Shown one piece after another: positions 22,536 through 34,445 of a DNA stretch of 64,000 bases. The DNA comes from Arenicola marina (taxonomy: Eukaryota; Annelida; Polychaeta; Arenicolidae). The position numbers were made by a program, and so were the translations under genes. Within the stretch, counting starts at the first letter, position 1. Every line of letters starts with the position of its first letter. Under the pieces are notes generated by a model that did no database searches, was not told the origin of the DNA, and worked only from the letters and a program-made list of their open reading frames with translations. The stretch covers positions 8,747,059-8,811,058 of the forward strand of contig OZ025253.1 of the NCBI GenBank assembly GCA_964019135.1, in the 5' to 3' direction.

Positions 22536-23994
22536 AAGCTGTCTGACGTGATACGCACCAATCAGATCGAGGGAGGCGGGGTCTGACGTGACACACGCAC
22601 CAATCAGATGGGCGGAGGCGTGGTCTGTCGAGACACACGCACCAATCAGATGGAGGGAGGCGTGGTCTGTCGAGACACACGCACCAATCAGATGGAGGGA
22701 GACTTGGTCTGATGTGACACACGCACCAATCAGATGGAGGGAGGTTCGGTCTGACGTGACACACGCACCAATCAGATGGAGGGAGGCGGGGTCTGACGTG
22801 ACACACGCACCAATCAGATGGGCGGAGGCGTGGTCTGTCGAGACACACGCACCAATCAGATGGAGGGAGGCGTGGTCTGTCGAGACACACGCACCAATCA
22901 GATGGAGGGAGACTTGGTCTGATGTGACACACGCACCAATCAGATGGAGGGAGGCTCGGTCTGACGTGACACACGCACCAATCAGATGGAGGGAGGCGGG
23001 GTCTGACGTGACACACGCACCAATCAGATGGAGGGAGACTTGGGCTGACGTGACACACGCAGCAATCAGATGGGGGGAGGCGTGGTCTGACGTGACACAC
23101 GCAGCAATCAGATGGGGGGAGGCGTCGTCTGACGTGACACGCGCACCAAACAGATGGCGGGAGACTTGGGCTGACTTGACACACGCACCAATCAGATGGG
23201 GGGAGACTTGGTCTGACGTGATACGCACCAATCAGATGGAGAGAGACTTGGTCTGACGTGACAATCACCAATCAGATGGAGGGAGACTTGATCTGACGTT
23301 ACACACGCACCATTCAGGTGGAGGGAGATTGGTCTGACGTGACACATGCACCAATCAGATGGTGGGAGACTTGGTCTGACGTGACACATGCACCAATCAG
23401 ATGGGGAGAGACTCCGTCTGACGTGACACACGCACCAATCAGATGGGGGGAGGCGTCGTCTGACGTGACACGCGCACCAAACAGATGGCGGGAGACTTGG
23501 GCTGACTTGACACACGCACCAATCAGATGGGGATAGACTTGGTCTGACGTGATACGCACCAATCAGATGGAGAGAGACTTGGTCTGACATGACAATCACC
23601 AATCAGATGGAGGGAGACTTGATCTGACGTGACACACGCACCATTCAGGTGGAGGGAGATTGGTCTGACGTGACACACGCACCAATCAGATGGAGGGAGA
23701 CTTGGGCTGACGCGACACACGCACCAATCAGATGGAGGGAGACTTGGTCTGACGTGACACACGCACCAATCAGGTGGAGGGAGACCTGGTCTGACGTGGC
23801 ACACGCACCAATCAGATGGAGGGAGACTTGGTCTGACGTGACACACGCACCAATCAGATGGGGGGAGACTTGGTCTGACGTGACACACGCACCAATCAGG
23901 TGGAGGGAGACTTGGTCTGACGTGACACACGCACCAATCAGATGGGGGGAGACTTGGTCTGACGTGACACACGCACCAATCAGATGGGGGGACC
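22536..23994. repeat. 42-bp minisatellite carrying CRE-like and CCAAT motifs
   Basis: About 34-35 head-to-tail units. A typical unit contains tgacgtgacacacgcacc joined to aatcagatggagggag and then a variable ggcgtggtc or acttggtc. Nearly every unit keeps TGACGTGA, a CRE-like half site, and CCAATCAG, a good NF-Y box, with ten bases between TGACGT and CCAAT. Two higher-order periods are visible: 210 bp (five units, 22600s against 22810s) and about 331 bp (23121 against 23452). Open frames on both strands follow from the stop-free 42-bp unit. Confidence 0.95.
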
Positions 23995-24891
23995 CAAAGA
24001 CCAACATGACCGATTATGGAGTTAGATTTTTTTAATTTCAGTTTTCAAGGCCATCGGGCCTAAGTACACAATACAAAGTCAAACGAAATACAAAATGAAA
24101 CTAACTAGTCTTGGACATACAATAATTTACCCAGGAGTATGAATTTTATATTTGTATTAGATACTACTCACATGCAGTAGTATGTTGCCCACCGTAGCAT
24201 TGATTTTATCAAATGTTTGCGCAGTTGTATTCCCAAGAAGTATTATTCGTATCAAAATGCAACGTGTATACCCTAAACCGATGTATATGAAATGTTACTT
24301 ATAATGCAGGTATGTTAGATGAAATAGCTCAAGAAAGGTGTCAAGCAATGTTCGGTCATGTACGGTCGACCGTCTTAAAACGTATACTGAAAGTGGCAGG
24401 CGACATGGGGACCATCTTTATTTACGCTTATGCAACCCTTGCCCCTTCCGCCAACCCAAGACATCTTCTTGTTTGACTGAAAAGGAAGTGCCTATCTCTA
24501 TTATACTTTAAAAGGTAAGCACACATTTGTGTTTACCATGCTCCTTCTCTTCTCCTTATCCAGTTATACCGGGACAAGACTTTTGTCATCTGGAAAACAT
24601 TCTTCGCTCTGGTGATTGGGCGGTGTATCTGTCTATCGCATTGCCACAAATTACACTTCACGACCACAGGACTATCATTAATCATGCACACATAAACGCA
24701 CTTCACAACCACAATGACTAGCATTAACCATGCACGCATAAACGCACTTCACAACCACCTTCATGGTATATTTGACAGGACACGTTCTTCATTGTATTGT
24801 CAGCAAATATTTAATAGTACTGTCACAAATATCTTGATTATACAACAAACACTTCATTCTACAGCTACGGACTTTTTCTTCATCATAAATC
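23995..24891. other. intergenic, nothing recognised
   Basis: AT-rich at first. A short duplication ('acataaacgcacttcacaac' near 24689 and a close variant near 24734) precedes the 44-bp array. No gene is supported. Confidence 0.35.
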
Positions 24892-25291
24892 TACAAACAG
24901 TTCATTGTACAGCCACAAACACTTCATCATACATATACAAACAGTTCATTGAACAGCCACAAACACTTCATCATACATATACAAACAGTTCATTGAACAG
25001 CCACAAACACTTCATCATACATATACAAACAGTTCATTGAACAGCCACAAACACTTCATCATACATATACAAACAGTTCATTGAACAGCCACAAACACTT
25101 CATCATACATATACAAACAGTTCATTGAACAGCCACAAACACTTCATCATACACATACAAACAGTTCATTGAACAGCCACAAACACTTCATCATACATAT
25201 ACAAACAGTTCATTGAACAGCCACAAACACTTCATCATACATATACAAACAGTTCATTGTACAGCCACAAACACTTCATCATACATATACA
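24892..25291. repeat. 44-bp minisatellite
   Basis: About nine very uniform copies of a unit containing acaaacacttcatcatacat and atacaaacagttcattgaac. The middle copies are almost identical and the outer ones diverge, as expected for unequal exchange in an array. Confidence 0.95.
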
Positions 25292-26529
25292 AGCATCTTC
25301 ATTTCCCGACCTCAAACACAGTTTTCATACTACGGTCACAAACTTCTTTATCATGAAGCAACAAACGTAGATCATCAATATTTTGTGTATACATAGCGCC
25401 GTTGTGTAATCAAATCGCTATTGTGTAAATCAAATCGCCATTGTGTAAACAATTGTTTCTCTCTCCTTGACAGGGTAGTATGTTAGCATATTGTGGTTCC
25501 CAGAAACGTAAAACTACATTGCCCATACAAGTCAGCTGTATATGGTCAACCCTGAAAACAAATGTCCAAAGTTAGATCTATGTATCAGGCAATAGCGAAA
25601 TCTATGCCATGCACGAAAGTGCGGCTGGGCTTCAAAACACCCTGATTGAGGGGGGTTTTAGGCGGAGGTGATGAGTGCCCGTCTGAGCCAGGGAGACGAA
25701 ATTACCGGTACTCACGTGGCTTAGCACCTCACCAAGGCGACAGTAAGGCAAGCAAAGTGACATATTCCTCTACATTAAATACAATGTCTAGCGACAATTT
25801 CTACCAATTAATCTTCGATTATTATTGTACGTGACAAGACCAACACAACGCAATTTAAATTGGATGTAAACTCCACTATATCAGCGCTGCATCTTCTGTG
25901 ATCCATAGGCATCCTCGAAATATCACCTATCGAGATAATTTTTAAGTAACAGCGAGAAAACATATGCCGCCATCTTGGTATGGTCGTAACTTAAGGTACT
26001 ATCACCAGGCTGTGCACAGTGGGTCATAAGACTTCGTACCAATCTCATAACGTTTTGACTGCTATTCATGCTCCACATACAGATACACTCACGTGCACTG
26101 AAAAGCCGGTAACTACCATAGCCACCTCCATACAAACATTTCATCGCGGCTATATTAGAATTCGCAGGGAATTGCTATGGCGCTAAAGTAAAATAATAAA
26201 TAAATACCAGAAACAAAAAGTCACATTATCCGTGTATGACCCATGTTCGAGATAAATGTATCATATACATATATACAATGCAGGGGCTTTCGAGCATTCT
26301 GTTTGTAACAGCAAAAACAGAACTAATGCGTTAAATGTAATCTGAAGAGTAAGGGTTAATTTGACTTAATGAGTATCGAGGTGGGTGCGAATCAATAATC
26401 CCGCGGAATACGTCAGACATAACAATACATATATGTAATATGCTACATGTTTTAAATATCACCTTTGAGCGGGTATTGTGATATTTAGAACTGCTGATCG
26501 GTAGGCTAAGCCGCCTTCCCATCGTTGCA
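25292..26529. other. intergenic, nothing recognised
   Basis: Contains a short triplication of 'aatcaaatcgc.attgtgta' near 25405-25450. No coding sequence is supported. Confidence 0.35.
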
Positions 26530-26690
26530 GGAAATGAAATTAATTGGTGTTTTAACTGGGTCACGGAGCATCCCGTGACGGGATGAACGGGTGCCCAGGT
26601 TAGGGATTCGAACCCAGGATCTATCTGATCTGCAGTCAAGTGCAGGATGATGAGTACCAACGTCAGCCAATATCAGTCACAGATCAGTTC
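26530..26690 (-). mobile_element. tRNA-derived SINE
   Basis: On the minus strand a tRNA-like head is visible: an A-box-like 'tggctgacgttgg', an anticodon-arm-like stretch, and a perfect B box in 'gggttcgaatccc'. A short body follows ('gggcacccgttcatcccg') and then 'taaaacaccaattaat'. Its 3' end matches the insert at 2905-3035. The gene just to its right runs on the same strand, so the SINE lies downstream of that gene. Confidence 0.7.
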
Positions 26691-26946
26691 ATCACTGGTT
26701 GTCCGTATGTACAGGGATGGGTGGCTTTCATCTCCATTATCGCTCACACAAGGCGAAGGAGTTACACCCAAAAGTATGTTTCGGCGAGACGAAATGAGAT
26801 CTTAACAATGTGTTCGCACTGGGACCCCGAGACAATCCGCTTGCTCTACCACCCTGGAAGAGTTGTTTCTAACTCGTATCACAACGCAACACAACGCCTC
26901 GTAAAAAAATACAGCGGCGGGATATTCAGCACTTCCCTATTTTTGT

Positions 26947-29282
26947 CTAATATATCTGCATGGGTGATATCTTATGAGATCCGTTGTCTCTCCGGCCGGC
27001 GCCGGCCATCAGGCCCGACTCGGCCTCCGCCTCGGCCGGGTCGTGAGGGCCAAACACCTGGACCTCGGTCATGTAGGGGTAGCCGCCCTCCCCAAAGTTG
27101 AAGAGCAGGCCGAGGACGACGCTGAGGGCCGAGGCGTCGCAGTGATGACACCCCGAGTACACGTAGCGAGGCTTGCGGATTTCCCGGCAGCCCGCGCGCT
27201 GGGCGCCCAGCGGCCACACGCACTCCGTCCGCAGAGCGCACTGCACCCACAGCAACATGACCTTGGCGTGGATGAAGGCCGTGTTGTAGATCAACAGGTG
27301 CTCCGTGCCCACCATCCGCTGGAAGAAGTAGTTACTGGCGTCCGTGCCGAAGTATTTGAACATCTTGGGGTGGGTGAGCGCCGAGGTGGGGTCCGGGTTG
27401 AGCGCGGGCCAGGCCACGACTCCCACGCGCTTGGCGATGGCCAGCGCGGCATTAATGTCCCCGCTGACGAATACTTCCTCCGCTGTGGTCCACAGAACGG
27501 CTCGGTACTCGTTCAAGGCTTGCTACAGAAAGCAAAATAACCACATAATATGATGTCACAGACATAAGGTCTTCCGATATATTATGTGCCACAGCGAAAT
27601 TCGAAGCATATTTGCAACGTAAACGTAGCTATAAAAACCTAAGTATGCTTCAACACTAGAATACTGTGCTCAAAACTTTCAAATTATTTATGAAAACACT
27701 AAACAATTAATCACTTGTATTTATTTTTTTATATCGCCTAGCTAACAAACCCAGTTATTAAACAATTTGTGCGTTATTATGTATCGAGGTCACATAACAA
27801 GATCTACTATCAGGAAGGGCTCTCTTGTATAATATCGTCACAAATGTATTTCATGTGAATTACTCCAACATTCCACGCCATACCTGAATAAGTATCGGTC
27901 TGTATGCCTTGATGTTACGGTTTCTGATGTGCGCAGGGAACTTATCAAACTCAAACGGCTTCACAGCGCAGTGACTGGTCTCGTTACAGCGCTTCTGTAG
28001 CTGGAAACAAAACAGACACGAAATGTACTCATTGCACATATTAAGGCTAAATTAATTGGGCCAAGAACCCTACGGGGACAATATGGTGCGATGAAGCATG
28101 TTTCGAATGCAGCTAACAAGCGGAGAATCCATGTCGCACAAATAGATACAAGGGTAAAACTAATACATTGCATCGTTCAAATATTGAACAGTTTGGGAAT
28201 CACATGAATAGATAGTTATACTTCAATCCAAGTAATCGTGTTCGAAACAAATTGCAAGTGTTTACAAAGCTGGTAATATTGTTATAATATATTCCACATA
28301 AAGCTTAACACCGCATTAAAAGTATTGAACAAGAAAACTGCTGTGGATAATTTGTTGACTGGTCACGTGTTAACTGTGTAAAATGGTTCATGTTAACACG
28401 GAGTGCTAAAGGATGATAACATCAGTGCCAGTAATATCTCTTGGCTTCGTGGTTTAAAGTAGGATAAAAATATAAAAAAAAAAAATTGTACGTCATATGC
28501 CGACAATGGGAAGGATCAAGGAAGAGGAGGTCTCCGGGCTTAACCCCATATCCTTTGCGATGAAATACATGACATTGTTGTCAAATACAAACCATTTGCA
28601 GGTCGTTCATCCACGTAATAGCGAACCTTTGTTTCAGCATTGCTCAAGTATTACTCACGCCCAGCGTTTACTACAATAATACATTTCGGGGGTTCTAACA
28701 TGGAAGATGGACCCATTTGCACAAGTAGGGGTCAAACCACGCACCAGCCGCTTCGACGGACAGGCTCGACAACCGAACGAGCACGAAACCAACTAGGCCA
28801 CGTGGTGACCGACCCCTTATATCCTTTGTAAATCTATCATTGAAAGATGAAGAGTAACTTACGCTGACTAACTCATAGGAGCCCAAGCCGATGTCAAACA
28901 TGACCACCTCTTTGTCTTCCATGTGCTTCTGAACTGACTCCAACAGGCTGATAGCTTGCTCGAAGTTAGCGTTGGACACCTCAGTGACGATAACAGGTAC
29001 TTGGCCGTGCGAGTCGGCATCCAGTTCCCGGTACAGTTTCGGCTTCTTGGTGAAGCCCAACATCTCCAAATAGGATTGGTCCAGGTCGACGTCGTTGTGT
29101 TGTGACGTCATCGAGCTGGAGATCATATTGATACTCTTCAGGTTGGAGATACTCTGGTGGGTTTTGTACATGATGGAGTGGATGGCCGGTGACGGCATGC
29201 TGATCTGCCACATGGCCGCCACAACAAGCAAGGATATCAGAATCAAGAAGTTCCGGCTGCATAGCACACTTGCCAAACCCAT
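26947..29282 (-). CDS. DUF1647-family type II membrane protein, three exons
   Basis: Three phase-0 exons with GT-AG borders: 28863-29282 (140 codons, donor gtaagt), 27884-28000 (39 codons, acceptor tttccag, donor gtatgg) and 26947-27522 (191 codons plus stop, acceptor ttctgtag), giving 370 residues. The start ATG has a good context (A at -3, G at +4). Residues 11-26 form one membrane span after a short N-terminus, so the protein is probably a type II Golgi or ER protein. The lumenal part matches DUF1647: VPVIVTEVS, VVMFDIGLGSYEL, FEFDKFPAHI, AYRPILIQQALNEYRAVLW, and CHHCDASALSVVLGLL near the C-terminus. The family is thought to be glycosyltransferase-like but its reaction is unknown. The usual Asp after 'LW' is absent here (LWTTAEEV). 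Exon 3 is very GC-rich against AT-rich surroundings. The last ~15 residues are poorly family-like. Confidence 0.85.
28497..28822 (-). mobile_element. tRNA-derived SINE in intron 1, copy of family S2
   Basis: On the minus strand 'ggggtcggtcaccacgtgg' leads into an A-box-like 'tggcctagttgg' and a B-box-like 'ggtttgacccc'. The far end (28497-28565) matches the 3' body of the SINE at 41462-41690 ('gggaaggatcaaggaag' against 'gggagaattaaggaagg', then 'ccgggcttaacccc' against 'ccggggctaaccct'). The middle ~130 bases do not match and may be an insertion. It is on the same strand as its host gene and lies wholly within the intron. Confidence 0.6.
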
Positions 29283-29520
29283 CCTGACCTAGCTACAGGC
29301 TTGACCTGCTTTCAGTAGTGATATATATGTGTCACGGTGATATTGTCAGGTGACATAGCACCAAACCATATTTTGGAATATGGGCGGTAAACCATTCTGC
29401 AGTATAGTTGGTTCTATTCTCCAGTGTCACTAGTTTATGTTGAATGAGGATGGCTGAGGTGATGCTTCATAGTCTTTATACCCAAACTAAGCTCCGGTTT
29501 CATCGCATCTGAAAATAAGG
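29283..29520 (-). promoter_or_regulatory. 5' flank of the DUF1647-type gene
   Basis: Immediately upstream, 'tatcactactgaaagcag' resembles a 3' splice site, so the coding start may be preceded by an untranslated exon farther right. No TATA box can be assigned with confidence. A promoter role is inferred from position only. Confidence 0.3.
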
Positions 29521-31110
29521 AAGGTAAAAGGCTATAGTGCATGCTACATACCAATTGCATTATATATGATCAGTAGTGGATAATATCAAAGGGTAAAGAA
29601 AAAACATTATTATTTATTTAAATTGGATGTTCAGTATTTTGGATCACTGATCGTAAGTATTTCTATAAGTATACACTTGGTATACACTTGCTTATTTTGT
29701 AATGAACTTTAGTTATAAGATATCTTAATTGAATTAAGGAGAATTACATCATAATACTTTGTTATAACTCAAAGTTAGTCAGTTATATATGATAAGTTTA
29801 TAAATCTATACACATTGATGAGCTAGGCTTGACCGAAGCTGTTGAATAACATACAATATAAACTGTTGATGCTGATGCATTAATACTGATAAAAGCATAA
29901 ACAGGTCAAATTTAAGAATATATCAGCCTTTCACACATATATTTCTATAAGAGAAAAGATGCAACATGGAAATATTTATATTGTTATGACACAAATTAAA
30001 GTATATGCAATAATTAATTTGATAGAAGTATAATTATCAATATTGCCTCTTTCTATGGACTTGTTTGTAAGTGAAAGATGTGAGATATCCTAAGATAACA
30101 ATGTGACTGTAATGGATATAGACTAAGTAGCATACTGGATCTATGTATATCCCTTGTTGTCATATGACAGCATGCAGTAGAGACTATGCTGGCTAAAGAT
30201 GTTGGCTTTCTTTATGGTTAACAAATTAAAATTTATGTAGATTATAACTGAATATCTTTTCAAGTCCCTGTCATTAGTATCTCAATATTTTTAAAACCTA
30301 TATATAATTATCAGTCAGCAAGTATTGGCTGTTATTTTTACTTGTGTATAAATGTCACCTGATTTACCGTAAACTGCCTTTGTGAAGCTGCATACATATT
30401 AGAAGCCACACCCCAACTTTAGCCTTTAAAGATGCACCCAGAACCATTTCCAGAAAACTACATATTATAGGCAGCACTGGGACTTTGTCTTTTTTGTCAC
30501 AATTTCAGTTCTCGACTAAGCTTATAGCTAGCATAGCGAGCTTTTAAAATAACACACTCATAAAAAAAATGACAAAATCTATATCTGAATCCAATATTGT
30601 TATGAGCCGGTGAAATCTATCGGAAATCAACCTCCGCTGGGGAAATGGAAAAGAGTGCATGTTATATATGCATGCATGTTTTTTTTCTTTGCATGGTTGG
30701 TGGTCATGTTAACTAGTACAATAGCATTAAATCAGAAGGCGGCTAAAATGCTGTATTCTGACCCGAACCGCCCTGCTGCCCATGCAATCGCCAATCATTG
30801 CCATAGCGACATTTGCATAGAACAATGAAACATGACGTCATGCCCAACAGAATTGTGGTTATAGCTTTAAATGGCCTGACTAGTTGCCTAGTTGCACATG
30901 CCATGTTTCTTGGCAACGATATATGGCATCAAAGAGGTGACTGGCCAACTATGTGTGGAAAGGATTGCGATTTGCAGACAGTCAGTCTCAAAATGCTTTA
31001 CTTTGATTGTTGCATGCGGAAAATCAAACCAAAGAAGCAGAGACAAGTCAACGCCTTAAGTTGAGATTTACCTCGTAAAAATAGTAATAGCGCGAGTTTT
31101 GCACAGCCTA
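29521..31110. other. AT-rich intergenic, nothing recognised
   Basis: No coding sequence, RNA or known repeat is supported. Small open frames at 30610-31064 show no family features. Confidence 0.4.
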
Positions 31111-31117
31111 AGGCATT

Positions 31118-31465
31118 TTATTGGCCCTTCATCAAGCTGTAGAAGCCCTTCAAGTTCATTATCCGCCCTCTGCCTCTATGCGGCCTCTGGCGGGTAATGA
31201 AAATTGGCAGGCTACTAATTAACTTAGCACTATTGTTATATTGACCACTGACTTTAGTGCCTGACCTCAAATGCACTTCCGGTAGCGAGCTCTTTGCTTC
31301 GTGAGTTCTCATGCGAAATAGCAACTTCCATTCCAACAGGCTACTCTTTCTAAAGTGGATACATCTGTACACAACTAAGGTAAGTTTTCTATAGCTGTAT
31401 ATACCTTGAAACTTCAAGAAAATAATCAGATACCTCTGTAAAGCAGAATCGCTGTTGTCATCCAA
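31118..31465 (-). other. unassigned open frame, 115 codons
   Basis: An open frame of moderate length with no recognisable domain and no repeated copy in the window. It could be chance or repeat-derived. I do not claim a gene. Confidence 0.15.
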
Positions 31466-31486
31466 ATTGTGTTTACTGCTTTATCG

Positions 31487-31645
31487 GCAGTAGCGGATCA
31501 GTGACGCATATCTAATATTGAATCGTTGACAACTTGATTGCAGATTTCTGAGCAGTACCTGCATTAAGATACCTGCTTCACTGTCAAAACATACCGCAAG
31601 ATGGCGTGATCCACTACTGCCTAAGGTGATCCGTTACTGCCTAAT
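31487..31645. repeat. small inverted-repeat element, GCAGTAG ends
   Basis: 'gcagtagcggatca' at 31487-31500 is mirrored by 'tgatccactactgc' at 31607-31620 and again by 'tgatccgttactgc' just after. A weaker form (gtgactcgctactgcctg) lies near 31801. This pattern fits a small MITE or nested pieces of one, with no coding content. Confidence 0.4.
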
Positions 31646-32687
31646 ACAGTTTCCTACAACATGGCCCATTTTTAAACAAGTTGTTGCAGAAGAATGATCA
31701 AGTTCACTACACATGAAAAGAGCATGAATTTCTGAAAAGTATGAGCCTAAAATGATGTACCAGCTCCTCATGAAACATTCTCAATGAAGCCTGAGATAAA
31801 AGTGACTCGCTACTGCCTGACAAGCTGTATACATCAATGAAACTTGCTGGAATTCGAGACTTTGTCACAGCTATAATACTGAGTAGTTGTGACTGGTATG
31901 CCACAAGCATGTGCATGATATATAATCAAAACGGAAACTCTCCAGACTTCAAAATTTGTGACTTATTTGTTTACTCTCCAAGATCTATGCATATTCCTTA
32001 CCTATGAACTGGGGCCTATCTGAATATTTATTTATCCAATCTGCAGTTTGATTATATATCCTCACAATACATGACCTGCCATGCTATTTAATAGAGCAGA
32101 CGATGTTGTTTTTATCGTTCTCTTGTCAGTAATATAAATGTAAAGGTCATCTAACTGCCAACTGATTGGATCAAAATCTAGGTCAGGTTGACAAAGTCCA
32201 TCGCATCATTTGACAAGGGTACCAAGGTTGAATGCAATGGTCAGGGGGTAGTGGTTGACCTGCTGTACCCACTTTTTGCATGAGGCATTTGCTTTTGCGC
32301 AATGAATTCAAGTTTAGCCTCAATTGATACTAAACTGATTTCAAGTTCACTCTGGGATCACTTTAGGTATGCGTCAATGCTTAAAAACAGAGTTAATGAT
32401 AAAACACTGTAAAGGAATTCAAATCTATGACACCTTACAAAGATATAAATGGTATCGCCCAGTGACGTCACATTAAACAGTAAATGGCGCCATTAAGCTG
32501 ATCGGCTGCTTCGAAGTGCGGCAAAGCAATATTTGCTTATAGTTTATTTGCAAGTGTCTCAGGAAACGTGAGTTGACATACATTTATTAGGCCCCGATTT
32601 GAAGTTCACACAGAAAGTATTTCTTTCTTCGAACCAGTGAATATGGTCTTGTAAACAGGAAATTTTGTTGTCTGGAGAATTTCCGTT

Positions 32688-32893
32688 GCGACTATAGTTA
32701 TCCTGCCATAGATTTGCATTATGGCAAGCCAATGTAGGATTTATTTTTAATATTAATCTCAATGTACCAGAATAGCTGAATTAATATATAGCGACTATAG
32801 TTATCCTGCCATAGATTTGCATTATGGCAAGCCAATGTAGGATTTATTTTTAATATTAATCTCAATGTACCAGAATAGCTGAATTAATATATA
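32688..32893. repeat. exact 103-bp tandem duplication
   Basis: Bases 32688-32790 are repeated without visible change at 32791-32893, starting 'gcgactatagttatcctgcc' and ending 'gaattaatatata'. Identity implies a very recent event or an assembly slip. Confidence 0.95.
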
Positions 32894-33261
32894 AGTTCCA
32901 GTACATTTTTTGAAGACACATTTTTGTCACTGACACTGTCTTTCCTGGCTAAATAATGTAGCGCCCCCCCCCCCCCCCCCCCAGGGAAGCTGGCTCTCCT
33001 GGCACTTAGTTGACCTACCGCATAGTTATGAATCCCTGCGGCGTCTCCCCAGTAAAACTCTGTATGCAGAATGGCCGTAATTGTAGATCCATAAATTGTC
33101 ATTAAGCTGGACGAAAAAGATCAGATTGTTTACCGTTTTGATTTTTATCTTATCGCCCACCGGCCGCTAGTGATTTAACAGTGTAGCATTTTCAGGAGAA
33201 ATATTTTGCATATGAAAGCCATATTAACCATTATCATAACGTTCCCTAATATGACTCACGA
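32894..33261. other. intergenic with C homopolymer
   Basis: Contains a C run of about 18 bases near 32965-32982. No gene is supported. Confidence 0.4.
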
Positions 33262-34445
33262 CATGACCGAGGAGATTGGTGGACATGACAAATGGTGATA
33301 AACAGCTGAATGATGATGGACATATGCATGGTGGTAGATAGCCTCGGGAGACCCACTCTGTTCCGCCGTTGGGTCTCGGTGCCAGCCTGGGTTTTGCACG
33401 GGGACTTTTAAACGGAATAGGCGCATTTGGAAATTCTGAATTATCTGAAGGCACACTGGGGCTAAATATCATATTTTTGTATAGATTAATCTTTTACCTA
33501 TCAAAAAATTCTTCCAAACAGTCATAAAGATTGATCATCTGTATCTGTGTCTGCAAGATAATTTACGAAGCACCAACGTCCGAACCGGGCGCCATACTTG
33601 TTTTTGGCGCGTGCTGGTGCCTGTGAATGCAGCCTGGTTCCAAACTTTGAATTTCTCTGTGAGAGAGGGCGCTGCTATTGTCTTTAACTGTAAAGTGCCC
33701 GTCTGCCAGCGTCATCTAGCGAAGAGTCGTAGGCTGGGAACCAAGTTGCATTCACCAGGTACCAGCATGCGCCAAAACAGATATGGCGCCCTGTTCGGAT
33801 GTTGGTGGTCCGTAAAACGTCTTGCAAACACACATACAGGTGATAAATCTTTTTGATTGCTTGGAAGAATTCGATAGCTAAAAGATTGCTCTATACAAAA
33901 ATGTGATATTTAACCCCAGTGTGCCTCCAGATGATTCAGAATTTCCAAATGCGCCTATTTTGTTTAAAAGTCCCCGTGCAAAACCCAGGCTGGAACCGAG
34001 ACCCAACGGCGGAACAGAGTGGGTCTCCCGAGGCTAGGTGGTAGAAAGATTAATGGTGGTGGGCATAAGAACGGGGATGGATATAATGAATGGTGATCGA
34101 TCGAAAGATAAATGGCGATGGATTTGATGAACGGTGATGGACATAATGAATGGTGATGGACAGATGAATGGTGATGGACGTGATGAATAGCGAGGGACAA
34201 AAATTATGATAATGAATGGTGATATGCAGATGAATGGTGATGGATATATTAAATGGTGATGGACAGATGAATGGTGACAGACAGATGAATGGTGATCGAT
34301 GGACAGATGAATGGTGGTGGACGTGATGAATGGCGAGGGACACCAATTATGATAATGAATGGTGATGGACAGGGGAATGGTTGATGGACATAGTGAGTGG
34401 TGATGGACAGATGAATGGTGATGGACGTGATGAATGGCGAGGGAC
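33262..34445. repeat. degenerate GATGAATGGTGATGGAC minisatellite, split by an insertion
   Basis: Variants of 'gatgaatggtgatggac' fill 34037-34445 in tandem, with longer blocks (gacgtgatgaatggcgaggg then acataaattatgata) recurring about every 120-150 bases. A few copies also lie at 33262-33338, on the other side of the foldback element at 33339-34036, so one array was split by that insertion. Confidence 0.8.
33339..34036. mobile_element. foldback element with long inverted repeats, Mutator-like
   Basis: A 698-bp near-complete palindrome. Both ends read tagcctcgggagacccac, and the arms pair over ~340 bp each with some mismatches around a centre near 33690. The element is flanked by identical 9-bp repeats, ggtggtaga (33330-33338 and 34037-34045). 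Very long inverted ends with a 9-bp target duplication are typical of non-autonomous Mutator-like elements. It has no transposase. Confidence 0.75.

Noticed and set aside
22536-23994. ERSE (CCAAT-N9-CCACG) elements in the 42-bp unit
   Set aside because: The nine-base spacing after CCAAT does not lead to CCACG. Only the CCAAT and CRE-like parts hold.
22510-24035. Long open frames on both strands over the CCAAT array
   Set aside because: Three or more overlapping frames are open at once because the unit length is a multiple of three, so this is not coding evidence.
22536-25291. Minisatellites as CRISPR arrays
   Set aside because: Units run head to tail without unique spacers, and the DNA is plainly eukaryotic.
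26974-27540. 188-codon plus-strand frame
   Set aside because: Antisense shadow of the GC-rich exon 3 of the DUF1647-type gene.
27961-28173. 70-codon minus-strand frame
   Set aside because: It overlaps exon 2 in another frame and runs into the intron. The spliced reading is the better explanation.
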